Assembly (NCBI GenBank): GCA_023430825.1
Contig: JAEYYL010000093.1
Coordinates: forward strand, 1 to 35,396
DNA: 35,396 bases
Reading direction: 5' to 3'
Source of the DNA: Verrucomicrobiota bacterium
Lineage (GTDB): Bacteria > Verrucomicrobiota > Verrucomicrobiia > Opitutales > Opitutaceae
Shown here in pieces: positions 25,401-31,935 of this stretch. The notes below the pieces were generated by a model. The model was not told the DNA's origin and searched no databases. It was given only the letters and a program-made list of their open reading frames with translations. Within the stretch, counting starts at the first letter, position 1; each line of letters begins with the position of its first letter. A program made the translations under genes and the position numbers.

Positions 25401-26492
25401 ATCCGCGACGTCAACAATGGGCTCAACGGTGGCGAACCGGGTTCGGCGGGCAACGGCGGTTATCACTATCGCGCACGCACGTTGCCGGGCAGCGGTGGCG
25501 TGGAAATCGACGCGACGCACTGGTATCCGTGGGAGCCGGCCCGCCCGGCCACCGCCGACCAACCCTGGACGCTCGCCGAGTGGCAGGCGGAAGAAGCGCA
25601 CGCCATCCGTGCGGCTGAAGCATTCCTCGCTTCACTCAACTCGCCCGAAGCGCAGGTGTTTCTCACCGCCAACAATATCAACCCCGATGCGTGGGCCTAC
25701 AACCTCGCCAACAACAATGTCACGGCGACGCCACCCACCGGCACCGCCGTGACCGGCGACACCGTCTCGCGGGGCGACGAATACGAGTTGTTCATCCGGC
25801 CGACGCCGAACTGGAACATCACGCTCAATGTCGCGAAGACCTTTGCCACGCGCACGAATCTGGCGGGCAATGTCGCCGACTGGCTCAACACCCGCTGGGC
25901 GTTGTATAACGAGCCGGACCCGCAATACGCGGGCGGTTTGCTGGCGGGTGACGTGCGCTGGTTCGGCGGCGGTCAGGGCAATGTTTCGTCGGGCAACGCC
26001 CGGTTCGGACGCAACGGCTACAAGTTCTTCTCGGAGTTCAAGGCGCTCGAAGGCACCAACGTTCCGGAGCTGCGTCCGTGGCGCTACAATCTGATCTCGA
26101 GCTACAACTTCCGCGAAGGCCGCTTCAAAGGCTTCTTCGTCGGCGGTGCGTATCGCTGGGAGGACAAGAGCGTCATCGGCTTCGGGGTCACCGAGCAGGA
26201 TGCCGAAGTGCTGCGGCAGACCTCGGGCGGCACGCAGTCGGTTCGCGCCGCGATCGGCCGGCTCGATCCGAGCAAGCCGTTCTACGGTCCGGAGGAGAAA
26301 CACCTCGACCTGTGGGTCGGCTACAATCGGCGCATCTTCGGCGACGTGGACATGCGGCTGCAGTTCAACGTGAGCAACGTCGGCGAAGACGTTCGCCTGC
26401 TGCCGATCACGGCGAACCCGACCGGCGAAGGCGCCGCCTTCCGTATCGCCGAGGGCATGACGTGGCGCTTCACGAGCACGTTCACCTTCTGA
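22482..26492 (+). CDS. Second verrucomicrobial TonB-dependent receptor
   Basis: Outer-membrane TonB-dependent transporter of 1336 residues. The chosen ATG begins a signal peptide (MKKRYKKCALMCTALSVTTG, cleavage near LLAQ). It has a TonB box-like VVQLSPFEVRA, a plug (GGTRIRTDLRDVGSAISVAT, RGLNSADNTRDFFLTDIPFD, VDVQRGANSILFGNG), a long barrel and a terminal Phe (TWRFTSTFTF). It is a clear paralogue of the 3223 receptor (same plug blocks and YRQEPAFNRD). It diverges in the barrel and carries extra loops, so it likely transports a different glycan fragment. Both genes share a CCCCAA...TATGAA leader without a Shine-Dalgarno sequence. A strong terminator follows. There is no SusD-like lipoprotein next to it. 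Confidence 0.93.
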   Translation: MKKRYKKCALMCTALSVTTGLLAQATTPAAAPAEEEVVQLSPFEVRADSDLGYQATDTLGGTRIRTDLRDVGSAISVATKALMDDIGATDAQSLLQYMTSSEVGGVYGNFMLGGPIADAGAINDNTARQNPQGNTRIRGLNSADNTRDFFLTDIPFDTYNTSRVDVQRGANSILFGNGSGAGIINGATDGAVIGKNSTVVQTRYGSFGSYRGSLNINRDLIPGELAIRGAALYDKTYYRQEPAFNRDQRYYGSVRWDPKFLRKGSARTSIKISFEDGEIVANRPRINTINDALSPWFIQSPIELRSPTPLGRPDGVDQTLLGILTPMKSHAGYNPFVTGIAQANLDPSRKDIGARANFSATSNPNAEPWLGAFVKTNEQGAAQLGPGFDVSGGGYSAWIAQFDDPTSSTINRIVFPTIGNANYYAVNSSGLRDGQGINGLRSPDLTGLLRLDQYSSRGLGSLLYTLQGVWRAGTITDPSVFDFFNNLIDGPNKGEGSKFRAFNATIDQTFWNDRFGFQLAYDKQDYMSYRWAMLNNPTLTMDIYTHLPYATLNPSTGLYEPVANPNFGRPYVISQSGGNNRSESRRETKRFTPYLDLDFKTLFDSDNLLTQVLGRHTFTGLYEEFERENESMNYRGYAVDANRATELFGPNRAIGSTERNIATISYLGPSIASATSMSGLNLSRIHAVQQPRTVYNEGSATQLAPIATVWSSNWTGAALPAGAGAAFTPPANGVAPNQVGGNATTQSENPLNYAGWINTTLPIISAFDGGSVRDLASGYSLTKSQITSQAIVDQWKLLHQNLVVTGGLRKDKIETYTPGNPTLAANAPQRTGSRPVPNTTGAVDWTAPFEYPDSPSATFTSPWLKTYGIVAHSPQFINRRLPLGLQFSLFYSRSENFQPATRKDVITGVDLAPPTGDTKDYGFMISALDGRVSLRATRYETNVKGASLQDNSVINFIRDEVVRGIQFSKSVLYIRDVNNGLNGGEPGSAGNGGYHYRARTLPGSGGVEIDATHWYPWEPARPATADQPWTLAEWQAEEAHAIRAAEAFLASLNSPEAQVFLTANNINPDAWAYNLANNNVTATPPTGTAVTGDTVSRGDEYELFIRPTPNWNITLNVAKTFATRTNLAGNVADWLNTRWALYNEPDPQYAGGLLAGDVRWFGGGQGNVSSGNARFGRNGYKFFSEFKALEGTNVPELRPWRYNLISSYNFREGRFKGFFVGGAYRWEDKSVIGFGVTEQDAEVLRQTSGGTQSVRAAIGRLDPSKPFYGPEEKHLDLWVGYNRRIFGDVDMRLQFNVSNVGEDVRLLPITANPTGEGAAFRIAEGMTWRFTSTFTF

Positions 26493-26520
26493 TTTGGTTT
26501 GCTTGGTAGTATGTAGTTGA

Positions 26521-26551
26521 GGGGCGCCGATGGGTCCGGCGCCCCTTTTTG
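26521..26551 (+). terminator. Rho-independent terminator after the second receptor
   Basis: GGGGCGCCG and CGGCGCCCC form a perfect 9-bp stem around a 7-base loop, followed at once by TTTTT. It lies about 30 bases past the receptor stop codon. Confidence 0.92.
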
Positions 26552-26603
26552 TAGGCGTCGCGGGGGAGTCGCGCTGAATTAATGCGCCTTTCGCCGCATG
26601 CGC

Positions 26604-26658
26604 GGCAGGGCGAACCGTCCCTGTGAGCCGCGGCTCGGCGGGGACGCCTCGCCCTACC
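26604..26658. repeat. Large imperfect palindrome (REP/MITE-like intergenic element)
   Basis: The left arm (26604-26630) and the reverse complement of the right arm (26631-26658) agree at most positions. Shared blocks include AGGGCGA, CGTCCC and GAGCCG, meeting at a central CCGCGG. The element sits between the tail ends of two convergent genes, where REP-type elements usually lie. From memory, elements of the form GGTAGGGCGAGGCGTCCC are scattered in Opitutaceae intergenic regions; a genome search is needed to prove it. Confidence 0.55.
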
Positions 26659-26708
26659 TGCAGCGCGATTTTCGGGTCCGTGCCTGGTCGGGCGAAGGCT
26701 TCGGCCGG

Positions 26709-28895
26709 CTATCGCCGGCGAAGGCGCTCTATCAGGTCGCGGGCCGCCTCCAGATCGGGGCGCAGCTTTAACGCTTCTTCGAAATGCGCGATGGCTTCAG
26801 CGCGACGTTCAGGCTGCTCCGCGAGCAGTCGGCCGAGATTGTAATGAGCTTCGACGAATGTCGGATTTAGCTGCAGCGCGTGCTCGAGATGTCGGATCGC
26901 GTCCTGAGTCCGTCCCGGAAGGCGGGCGAGCACACTGCCGAGCGCGTTGTGCGTCGCCGCGGAATCGGGCAGCGCCCGGACGAGGGTTTCGAAATGACTC
27001 GCGGCGTCTGCGAGGCGCGCCGGTTGCGTCGCGAGCAACGCGCCAAGTTGATAGCGGGTTTCGTGGTCGTCGGGCGCGAGCCGCAACACGTGCTCCAATT
27101 CGGCCGCAGCTTCGGCTTCGCGGCCGGGAAGCGAGGCGAGAAGCAGAGCCAGATTCCGGCGGATTTCGGCATGTTGCGGGTTCAGTTGCAGCGCGCGTCG
27201 ATACGCGGCCATCGCTTCGTCGATTCGCAGCGGGTCGTCGGCGAGCAGATTGCCGAGACTGTTGTGCGCGTCGGCGTGGTCCGGCGCGAGTTGCAGCGCG
27301 CGCCGATAAGCGGCCATCGCCTCGGCGGGGCGGCCGAGCGTCGCGAGCGCTCGGCCTAGATTATAGTGTCCGAGCGCGTAGCCAGGCGCGGTGTCCAGCG
27401 CCCGCCGATACTCGGCGACGGCTTGCGGAAGCCGGTCGGGGATCCGTGCGAGCGCGTTCGCGTAGTTCACGCGCACCTCCGCCGAGGCGCTCTGGAGTTC
27501 GAGCGAGGTCTCGAAGGCTGCGATCGCACCGGCGGTGTCGCCGGTCTTCAACAGGGCTTTGCCGAGATTGCTGTAGGCGCGGGCGTGGTCGGGCTTGAGT
27601 TCGATGGCGCGGCGGTAGTGAGCGAGCGCTTGCGGCAGCCCGTCCGGTTTCTCTTCCAGGATGGTGCCGAGGTTGTTGTGCGCGAGCCACGCCGTGGGAT
27701 TGCGCGCGACGATATCGCGATAAAGCGTCTCGGCATCGCGGTAGAGCGAACTCTGTCGCCACGTCAGCCCGGCCAGCACCGCGACAAGCAGTGCGGCGGA
27801 AGCCTGCGCGACGAAGGGAGACGCGAGCCGTTTCGCGCCGATGGTCAGCACCGCCGCGACGGGCGCGATCACGCCGATGCAGGCGAGATACTGAAAATGG
27901 TCGGCGACGAACGAAAAGATGAACCAGTTCACGTTCACGAAGCCCAGCGCCGGAAACAGCGTGCCGGCGAAGAGCAGCAGGGCGGCGAGTGGGCCACGGT
28001 TTCGACGCGCCATCGCCGCGAGCGTGCCGGCGAGTGCGAGCGCTCCGGCGGGGTAAAGATAGTGCCAGCCGATCGTCACGTCCGGTGTCCAGCGCGGATT
28101 GATGAACATCAGGTCGGCGGGCCAGAACAGGCTGCACGCATAAAACCACAACGCCCGTCCGGCAATCAGGCAGCGCTCGAGAAACGTCTGTTCGAAATCG
28201 GGACCGTGTGCGCCGCTGTAGCGTTGTTCGAACCATGCGGTGAAGACGCCGCTGCCGATGCCCAGCGCAAACCAGGGCAGCAGGGGCGCGATGTCCCGCC
28301 GCCACTCGAGCCGGCCGCGTTTCCACCAGAACACCACCAGCAGCGCGGCGGGCAGCGTGGCGGTGACGGTTTTCGCGGCCAACGCGACGACGAACAGGGC
28401 GCTGGCGAGTGCATACCGCGAAGCCGTCCGCTCGCGATCGTAGCCGAGATAAACGAATGCGGCCGCGAGATAGAACACCGCTGAAAGGGTGTTCTTCTGC
28501 TCCGAAATCCACGCGACCGATTCCACGCAGACCGGATGCAGCGCGAAAATCAGTCCGGCCAGAAGCGCGCCCGGCAGTTGGAGCCGGCGCGCGATGGCGA
28601 CGAGCAGGCACGCGGCGAGGGCGTGTTGGAAAACATTGGCCAGATGGTAGCCGAGCACGGCGTCGCCCCACAGCCGATACTCGAGCCAGAACGCGGTGTT
28701 CAGAAGCGGATAATATTGCGCGGTCGCTCCGGGCTCGAACCAGATGCGTGCGAGGCCGGCCAGAGATCGGAGTTCCGGTCGCGTGATATGCTCCGCGTCG
28801 TCCATCAACAACCCGCCCTGCAACGCCGGCAGATAGGCGAGGAGAGTTAACCCGAAGAGGCACGCGCACCACGCGATGAACGGCCGTTTCGTCAT
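26709..28895 (-). CDS. TMTC-like membrane protein: GT-C-type transmembrane half plus TPR repeats
   Basis: Integral membrane protein of 728 residues. The first ~390 residues form many transmembrane helices, with an early acidic loop (MDDAEHITRPE) and motifs ALHPVCVESVAWISEQKNTL and FSFVADHFQYLA. These are typical of the bacterial TMTC/PMT-like TPR family, whose GT-C half uses lipid-linked sugars. Residues from about 395 to the end carry about nine tetratricopeptide repeats (e.g. AYSNLGKALLKTGDTAGAIA), which bind protein partners. Animal TMTC proteins are O-mannosyltransferases; a similar job here is inference. The ATG at 28895 overlaps the asparagine-synthase stop by 4 bases, so the three-gene unit is translationally coupled. 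In-frame sequence upstream of 28895 overlaps the synthase and was not used. Confidence 0.85.
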   Translation of the reverse strand: MTKRPFIAWCACLFGLTLLAYLPALQGGLLMDDAEHITRPELRSLAGLARIWFEPGATAQYYPLLNTAFWLEYRLWGDAVLGYHLANVFQHALAACLLVAIARRLQLPGALLAGLIFALHPVCVESVAWISEQKNTLSAVFYLAAAFVYLGYDRERTASRYALASALFVVALAAKTVTATLPAALLVVFWWKRGRLEWRRDIAPLLPWFALGIGSGVFTAWFEQRYSGAHGPDFEQTFLERCLIAGRALWFYACSLFWPADLMFINPRWTPDVTIGWHYLYPAGALALAGTLAAMARRNRGPLAALLLFAGTLFPALGFVNVNWFIFSFVADHFQYLACIGVIAPVAAVLTIGAKRLASPFVAQASAALLVAVLAGLTWRQSSLYRDAETLYRDIVARNPTAWLAHNNLGTILEEKPDGLPQALAHYRRAIELKPDHARAYSNLGKALLKTGDTAGAIAAFETSLELQSASAEVRVNYANALARIPDRLPQAVAEYRRALDTAPGYALGHYNLGRALATLGRPAEAMAAYRRALQLAPDHADAHNSLGNLLADDPLRIDEAMAAYRRALQLNPQHAEIRRNLALLLASLPGREAEAAAELEHVLRLAPDDHETRYQLGALLATQPARLADAASHFETLVRALPDSAATHNALGSVLARLPGRTQDAIRHLEHALQLNPTFVEAHYNLGRLLAEQPERRAEAIAHFEEALKLRPDLEAARDLIERLRRR

Positions 28896-30769
28896 GACGC
28901 GTGGCGCTGAGCGCCGGCTTTCGACCATTCGGCGAGGAGCCAGGCGTTCCAGAGGAACGCGCGTTGATCTTCGCGCCCGGCGCGGTGGGCGGCGAGCTTG
29001 CGGCGCGCGATGTCGCGATCCAGCGGAGCAGGCAGGGCGTCGATGTCGATGTCCAAGGCGCCCTCGCGCAACCACCCGCCGATCGGCGCACCGAAGCCTT
29101 TTTTTCGGCGCGTCACGATCTCGCGAGGCAGCACCGGATCGAGCGCGCGTCGGAGGAGATACTTGGTCTCGTCACCGCGCAGTTTCCAGCGGGACGGAAG
29201 TTTTCGCGCGAACTCGACGACGTCGCGGTCGAGAAACGGCAGCCGCGCCTCGAGTCCGTGCAGCATCGTGGCGCGGTCGAGTTTCACCAGAATGTTCTCC
29301 GCGAAATAAAGCCGCGTGAAAAACTGGAGCGTGCGATCGACGAGATCAGCTTGGGCCGATTCCTCCCACGCGGCGATCGCTTCGGAATACAGATCCTCGG
29401 GATCGGCCGGCTCGCGAAGCAGTTCCGCAATCTCCCGCGGCTCGAGCGGCGCCATCCAGAGCGGCAGCCAGAGTCGCGACGGAAACGCCAGGCCGCGAAG
29501 CAGGCGCTTCACGCGGAAGTCCGCGCTCAGGTTGCGATGCGAGACCGGCAGCCGCGCAGCGAGCAGGCGGATCGCGTGATGCACGGGACGCGGCGTCCAT
29601 TTCGCGTAGAGCGCCGCGCAGCGCAAAGCGCGAAAAGGATCGTAGCCGGCGAACAACTCGTCGCCGCCGTCGCCGGCGAGAGCGACCTGCACCTGACGGC
29701 GCGCCAATCGGGCCAGCAGATAGGTCGGCAACAGCGACGGATCGCCCAGGGGCTCATCGATCCGCGCGGCGATTTCCGGTAGCACGGCCCGCGCGACGTC
29801 GAGCGTCAGCCGTTCCTCGTGATGATCGGTCGCGAACGCCGACGCCACGCGCCGCGCGTGGGCCGATTCGTCGAATGACGGCTCGGTGAATCCCACGGCA
29901 AACGTCGGCAATTTTCCGCCCGCCGAGTGTCGCGCGGCGAACGCCGTGATCGCCGACGAATCGATTCCGCCACTTAGAAACACGCCCACGGGCACGTCGG
30001 CCACGAGGCGTCGGCGAACAGCCTGATCGAGCAGGGCGCGCAGCTCTTCGCTCCACGTCCCGAGCGGATCGGGCGGCTCGCGGCCGGGTTCGAGCACAAA
30101 CTGCCAGTAGCGCTGAAGCGTCAGCCGGTGCGTTGCCAGGTCGAAGACGAACGAGTGCCCCGGCGGCAGCTTGTTCACTCCTTCAACCAGGGAGAGCGGG
30201 GACGGGATGTATCCGTAAGCGAAATACTTTCTCAGCGCGGGGCGCGAAAGCGACCGCGGCGCGGCGGGGTGCTCGCGCAGTGCGCGCAGCTCGGAGGCGA
30301 ACAGGAACGCCGACGGCGTCTCGGCGTAGAAAAGCGGTTTCTCTCCGAAGCGATCACGGCAGCCGAAGAGCTGTCGCTGGCGGCGGTCGAAGATCACGAA
30401 GGCCCACATGCCGTCGAGCCGGTCCGGAAGCCTGCGGCCCCATTCGCGGTAGCCGTGCAGGAGCACTTCGGTGTCGGAGTGATCGGAGCGGAACGCACGG
30501 CCGCGCTGTTGCAGTTCGCGACGCAGTTCCGGCGCGTTGAACAGTTCGCCGTTGAACACGACCACGAGTTCCTTTCCGTCGCCCGTCGTCATGGGCTGCG
30601 CGCCGCCGGCGTGGTCGAGGATCGAAAGCCGCCGATGGCCGAGATGCACCTGATCGGGCAGGTTGTGACAGGTGCCGCTGCCGTCGGGTCCGCGATGGGC
30701 GAGCGCGGCGGTCATGCGCTCGATGGCCTCCGGCACCGACGCGCCGACGTATCCGGAAATTCCGCACAT
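28892..30769 (-). CDS. asnB: Asparagine synthase (glutamine-hydrolysing)
   Basis: Cytoplasmic amidotransferase of 625 residues that transfers ammonia from glutamine to an ATP-activated carboxylate, classically aspartate. The N-terminal class II glutaminase begins MCGISGY with catalytic C2; HRGPDG, LGHRRLSI and VVFNGELFN are present. The synthase half has the PP-loop SGGIDSS (266-272) and LAGDGGDELFAGYD. Both sites look intact and the length is normal for AsnB. ATG 30769 is chosen because Cys must follow the initiator Met. The start overlaps the upstream glycosyltransferase stop by one base. In surface-glycan clusters such enzymes often amidate sugar acids rather than make asparagine, which the neighbours here make plausible but do not prove. 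Confidence 0.93.
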   Translation of the reverse strand: MCGISGYVGASVPEAIERMTAALAHRGPDGSGTCHNLPDQVHLGHRRLSILDHAGGAQPMTTGDGKELVVVFNGELFNAPELRRELQQRGRAFRSDHSDTEVLLHGYREWGRRLPDRLDGMWAFVIFDRRQRQLFGCRDRFGEKPLFYAETPSAFLFASELRALREHPAAPRSLSRPALRKYFAYGYIPSPLSLVEGVNKLPPGHSFVFDLATHRLTLQRYWQFVLEPGREPPDPLGTWSEELRALLDQAVRRRLVADVPVGVFLSGGIDSSAITAFAARHSAGGKLPTFAVGFTEPSFDESAHARRVASAFATDHHEERLTLDVARAVLPEIAARIDEPLGDPSLLPTYLLARLARRQVQVALAGDGGDELFAGYDPFRALRCAALYAKWTPRPVHHAIRLLAARLPVSHRNLSADFRVKRLLRGLAFPSRLWLPLWMAPLEPREIAELLREPADPEDLYSEAIAAWEESAQADLVDRTLQFFTRLYFAENILVKLDRATMLHGLEARLPFLDRDVVEFARKLPSRWKLRGDETKYLLRRALDPVLPREIVTRRKKGFGAPIGGWLREGALDIDIDALPAPLDRDIARRKLAAHRAGREDQRAFLWNAWLLAEWSKAGAQRHAS

Positions 30770-31725
30770 CAGTGGCGCGGAGGGTTGAGGTTGACGGTCG
30801 AGGCGACCCGATACGTGCGCTTGCCCTGCGATTCGTGATACGTGCGCATCCCGATTTCGGCGACCAATCCCAGCAGCAGGCAGAGCACACCGGTGAAGAA
30901 CATGGTGGCCGCGAGCAGCGGGAGCGGCGTTTCGATGAAGGTTTTTCCGCCCCAGAATTTGTAGTAAACCGCCAGTAATCCGGCGGCCGTGCCGACCGCG
31001 AAGCTCATCAGTCCGCACGCGCCGAAAACATAAATCGGCTTCTGCGCATAGCGGTGAAGGAACAGGACGACGAAGAGGTCGAGCAGGACTTTGACCGTGC
31101 GATCCAAGCCGTAATGGGAAACGCCGCGACGGCGTGGGAAGTGTCGCACGGGGAGTTCCGTGATGCGCGCGCCGTTCCACTTCGCGTAGATCGGGAGGAA
31201 GCGGTGCATTTCGCCGTAGAGCCGGACGTCGTCGAGCACGTCGCGCCGATAGATTTTAAGCGAACAGCCGAAGTCGTGAAGTTTCACGCCGGTGACGAGG
31301 GAGATCAGCGCATTCGCGACCTTGCTGGGCAACGTGCGGGTGAGGGGATGATCCTGACGGTCGACGCGCCAGCCGGAGACGACATCGAAACCCTCGTGCA
31401 GCTTGTCGATCATTCGCCCGATATCGGCGGGATCGTTCTGCAGATCGCCGTCCAGCGTGATGATCAGCTCACCCTGAGCCTGTTGAAAGCCGGCCATGAG
31501 CGCGGCGGTTTGCCCGTAGTTGCGGCGAAGGTTGATCCCCTTGAGCCACGGACGCGTGGCGGCCAGTTCTGCGAGACGTTGGGCCGTGCCGTCGGTGCTT
31601 CCGTCGTTGACGACGATCACTTCGTATCGCTCGGGCCGCGTGGCTAACGCGGACCCGAGCTTCGTGACCAACTCGTCGAGCGAAGCTTCCTCGTCGCAGC
31701 ACGGGATGATGACGGAAAGCTCCAT
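30769..31725 (-). CDS. GT2 polyprenyl-phosphate glycosyltransferase (DPMS/GtrB/ArnC type)
   Basis: Membrane-anchored family 2 glycosyltransferase of 318 residues that moves a sugar from a nucleotide donor to a polyprenyl phosphate on the cytoplasmic face. The GT-A domain shows SVIIPCCDEE, VVNDGSTDGT and DGDLQNDP with the DxD motif at 92-94, as well as LRRNYGQTAAL. Two C-terminal transmembrane segments follow (IYVFGACGLMSFAVGTAAG and ATMFFTGVLCLLLGLVAEIG), the layout of GtrB/ArnC and dolichol-phosphate-mannose synthase relatives. It is the first gene of a coupled unit with asnB and the TMTC-like protein, and could supply the lipid-linked sugar that the latter uses. Donor sugar is unknown. Confidence 0.9.
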   Translation of the reverse strand: MELSVIIPCCDEEASLDELVTKLGSALATRPERYEVIVVNDGSTDGTAQRLAELAATRPWLKGINLRRNYGQTAALMAGFQQAQGELIITLDGDLQNDPADIGRMIDKLHEGFDVVSGWRVDRQDHPLTRTLPSKVANALISLVTGVKLHDFGCSLKIYRRDVLDDVRLYGEMHRFLPIYAKWNGARITELPVRHFPRRRGVSHYGLDRTVKVLLDLFVVLFLHRYAQKPIYVFGACGLMSFAVGTAAGLLAVYYKFWGGKTFIETPLPLLAATMFFTGVLCLLLGLVAEIGMRTYHESQGKRTYRVASTVNLNPPRH

Positions 31726-31935
31726 CGTTTCGGCTTCGTCTGGTCGGTCGTGCGGCGGCGCGGGCGGTTAGCCCGCATTCATCCCACGCTGCATCGTCAT
31801 CGCGAGCCCGAGAAACGAGGGCGCGGCGATCCAGCTAGATGGATTGCTTCGTCGCTTCGCTCCTCGCAATGACAGGTGAATTTGCGAGCAAGCCAAAGAG
31901 TGTTGCGGGTTCACGAGAGAGTGTGATGTGGCGGG
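31726..31935. other. Intergenic segment upstream of the GT2 unit
   Basis: This roughly 210-base stretch should hold the promoter of the GT2-asnB-TMTC unit and the 3' end of the GH115 transcript. Apart from the dispersed repeat at 31839-31876, no gene, clear terminator or operator was recognised. Confidence 0.4.
31839..31876. repeat. Dispersed intergenic repeat (ATTGCTTCGTCGCTTCGCTC type)
   Basis: The stretch beginning ATTGCTTCGTCGCTTCGCTC and ending CGCAATGACAGG is a familiar dispersed repeat in many unrelated bacterial genomes. In one frame of the minus strand it translates as VIARSEATKQSI, a known source of false protein calls. Its ends ATTGC and GCAAT are inverted, so it can fold. One copy was seen here. 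Confidence 0.75.

Noticed and set aside
3223..26492. Search for a SusD-like lipoprotein beside either receptor
   Set aside because: No frame with a lipobox and SusD character was found adjacent to either receptor gene.
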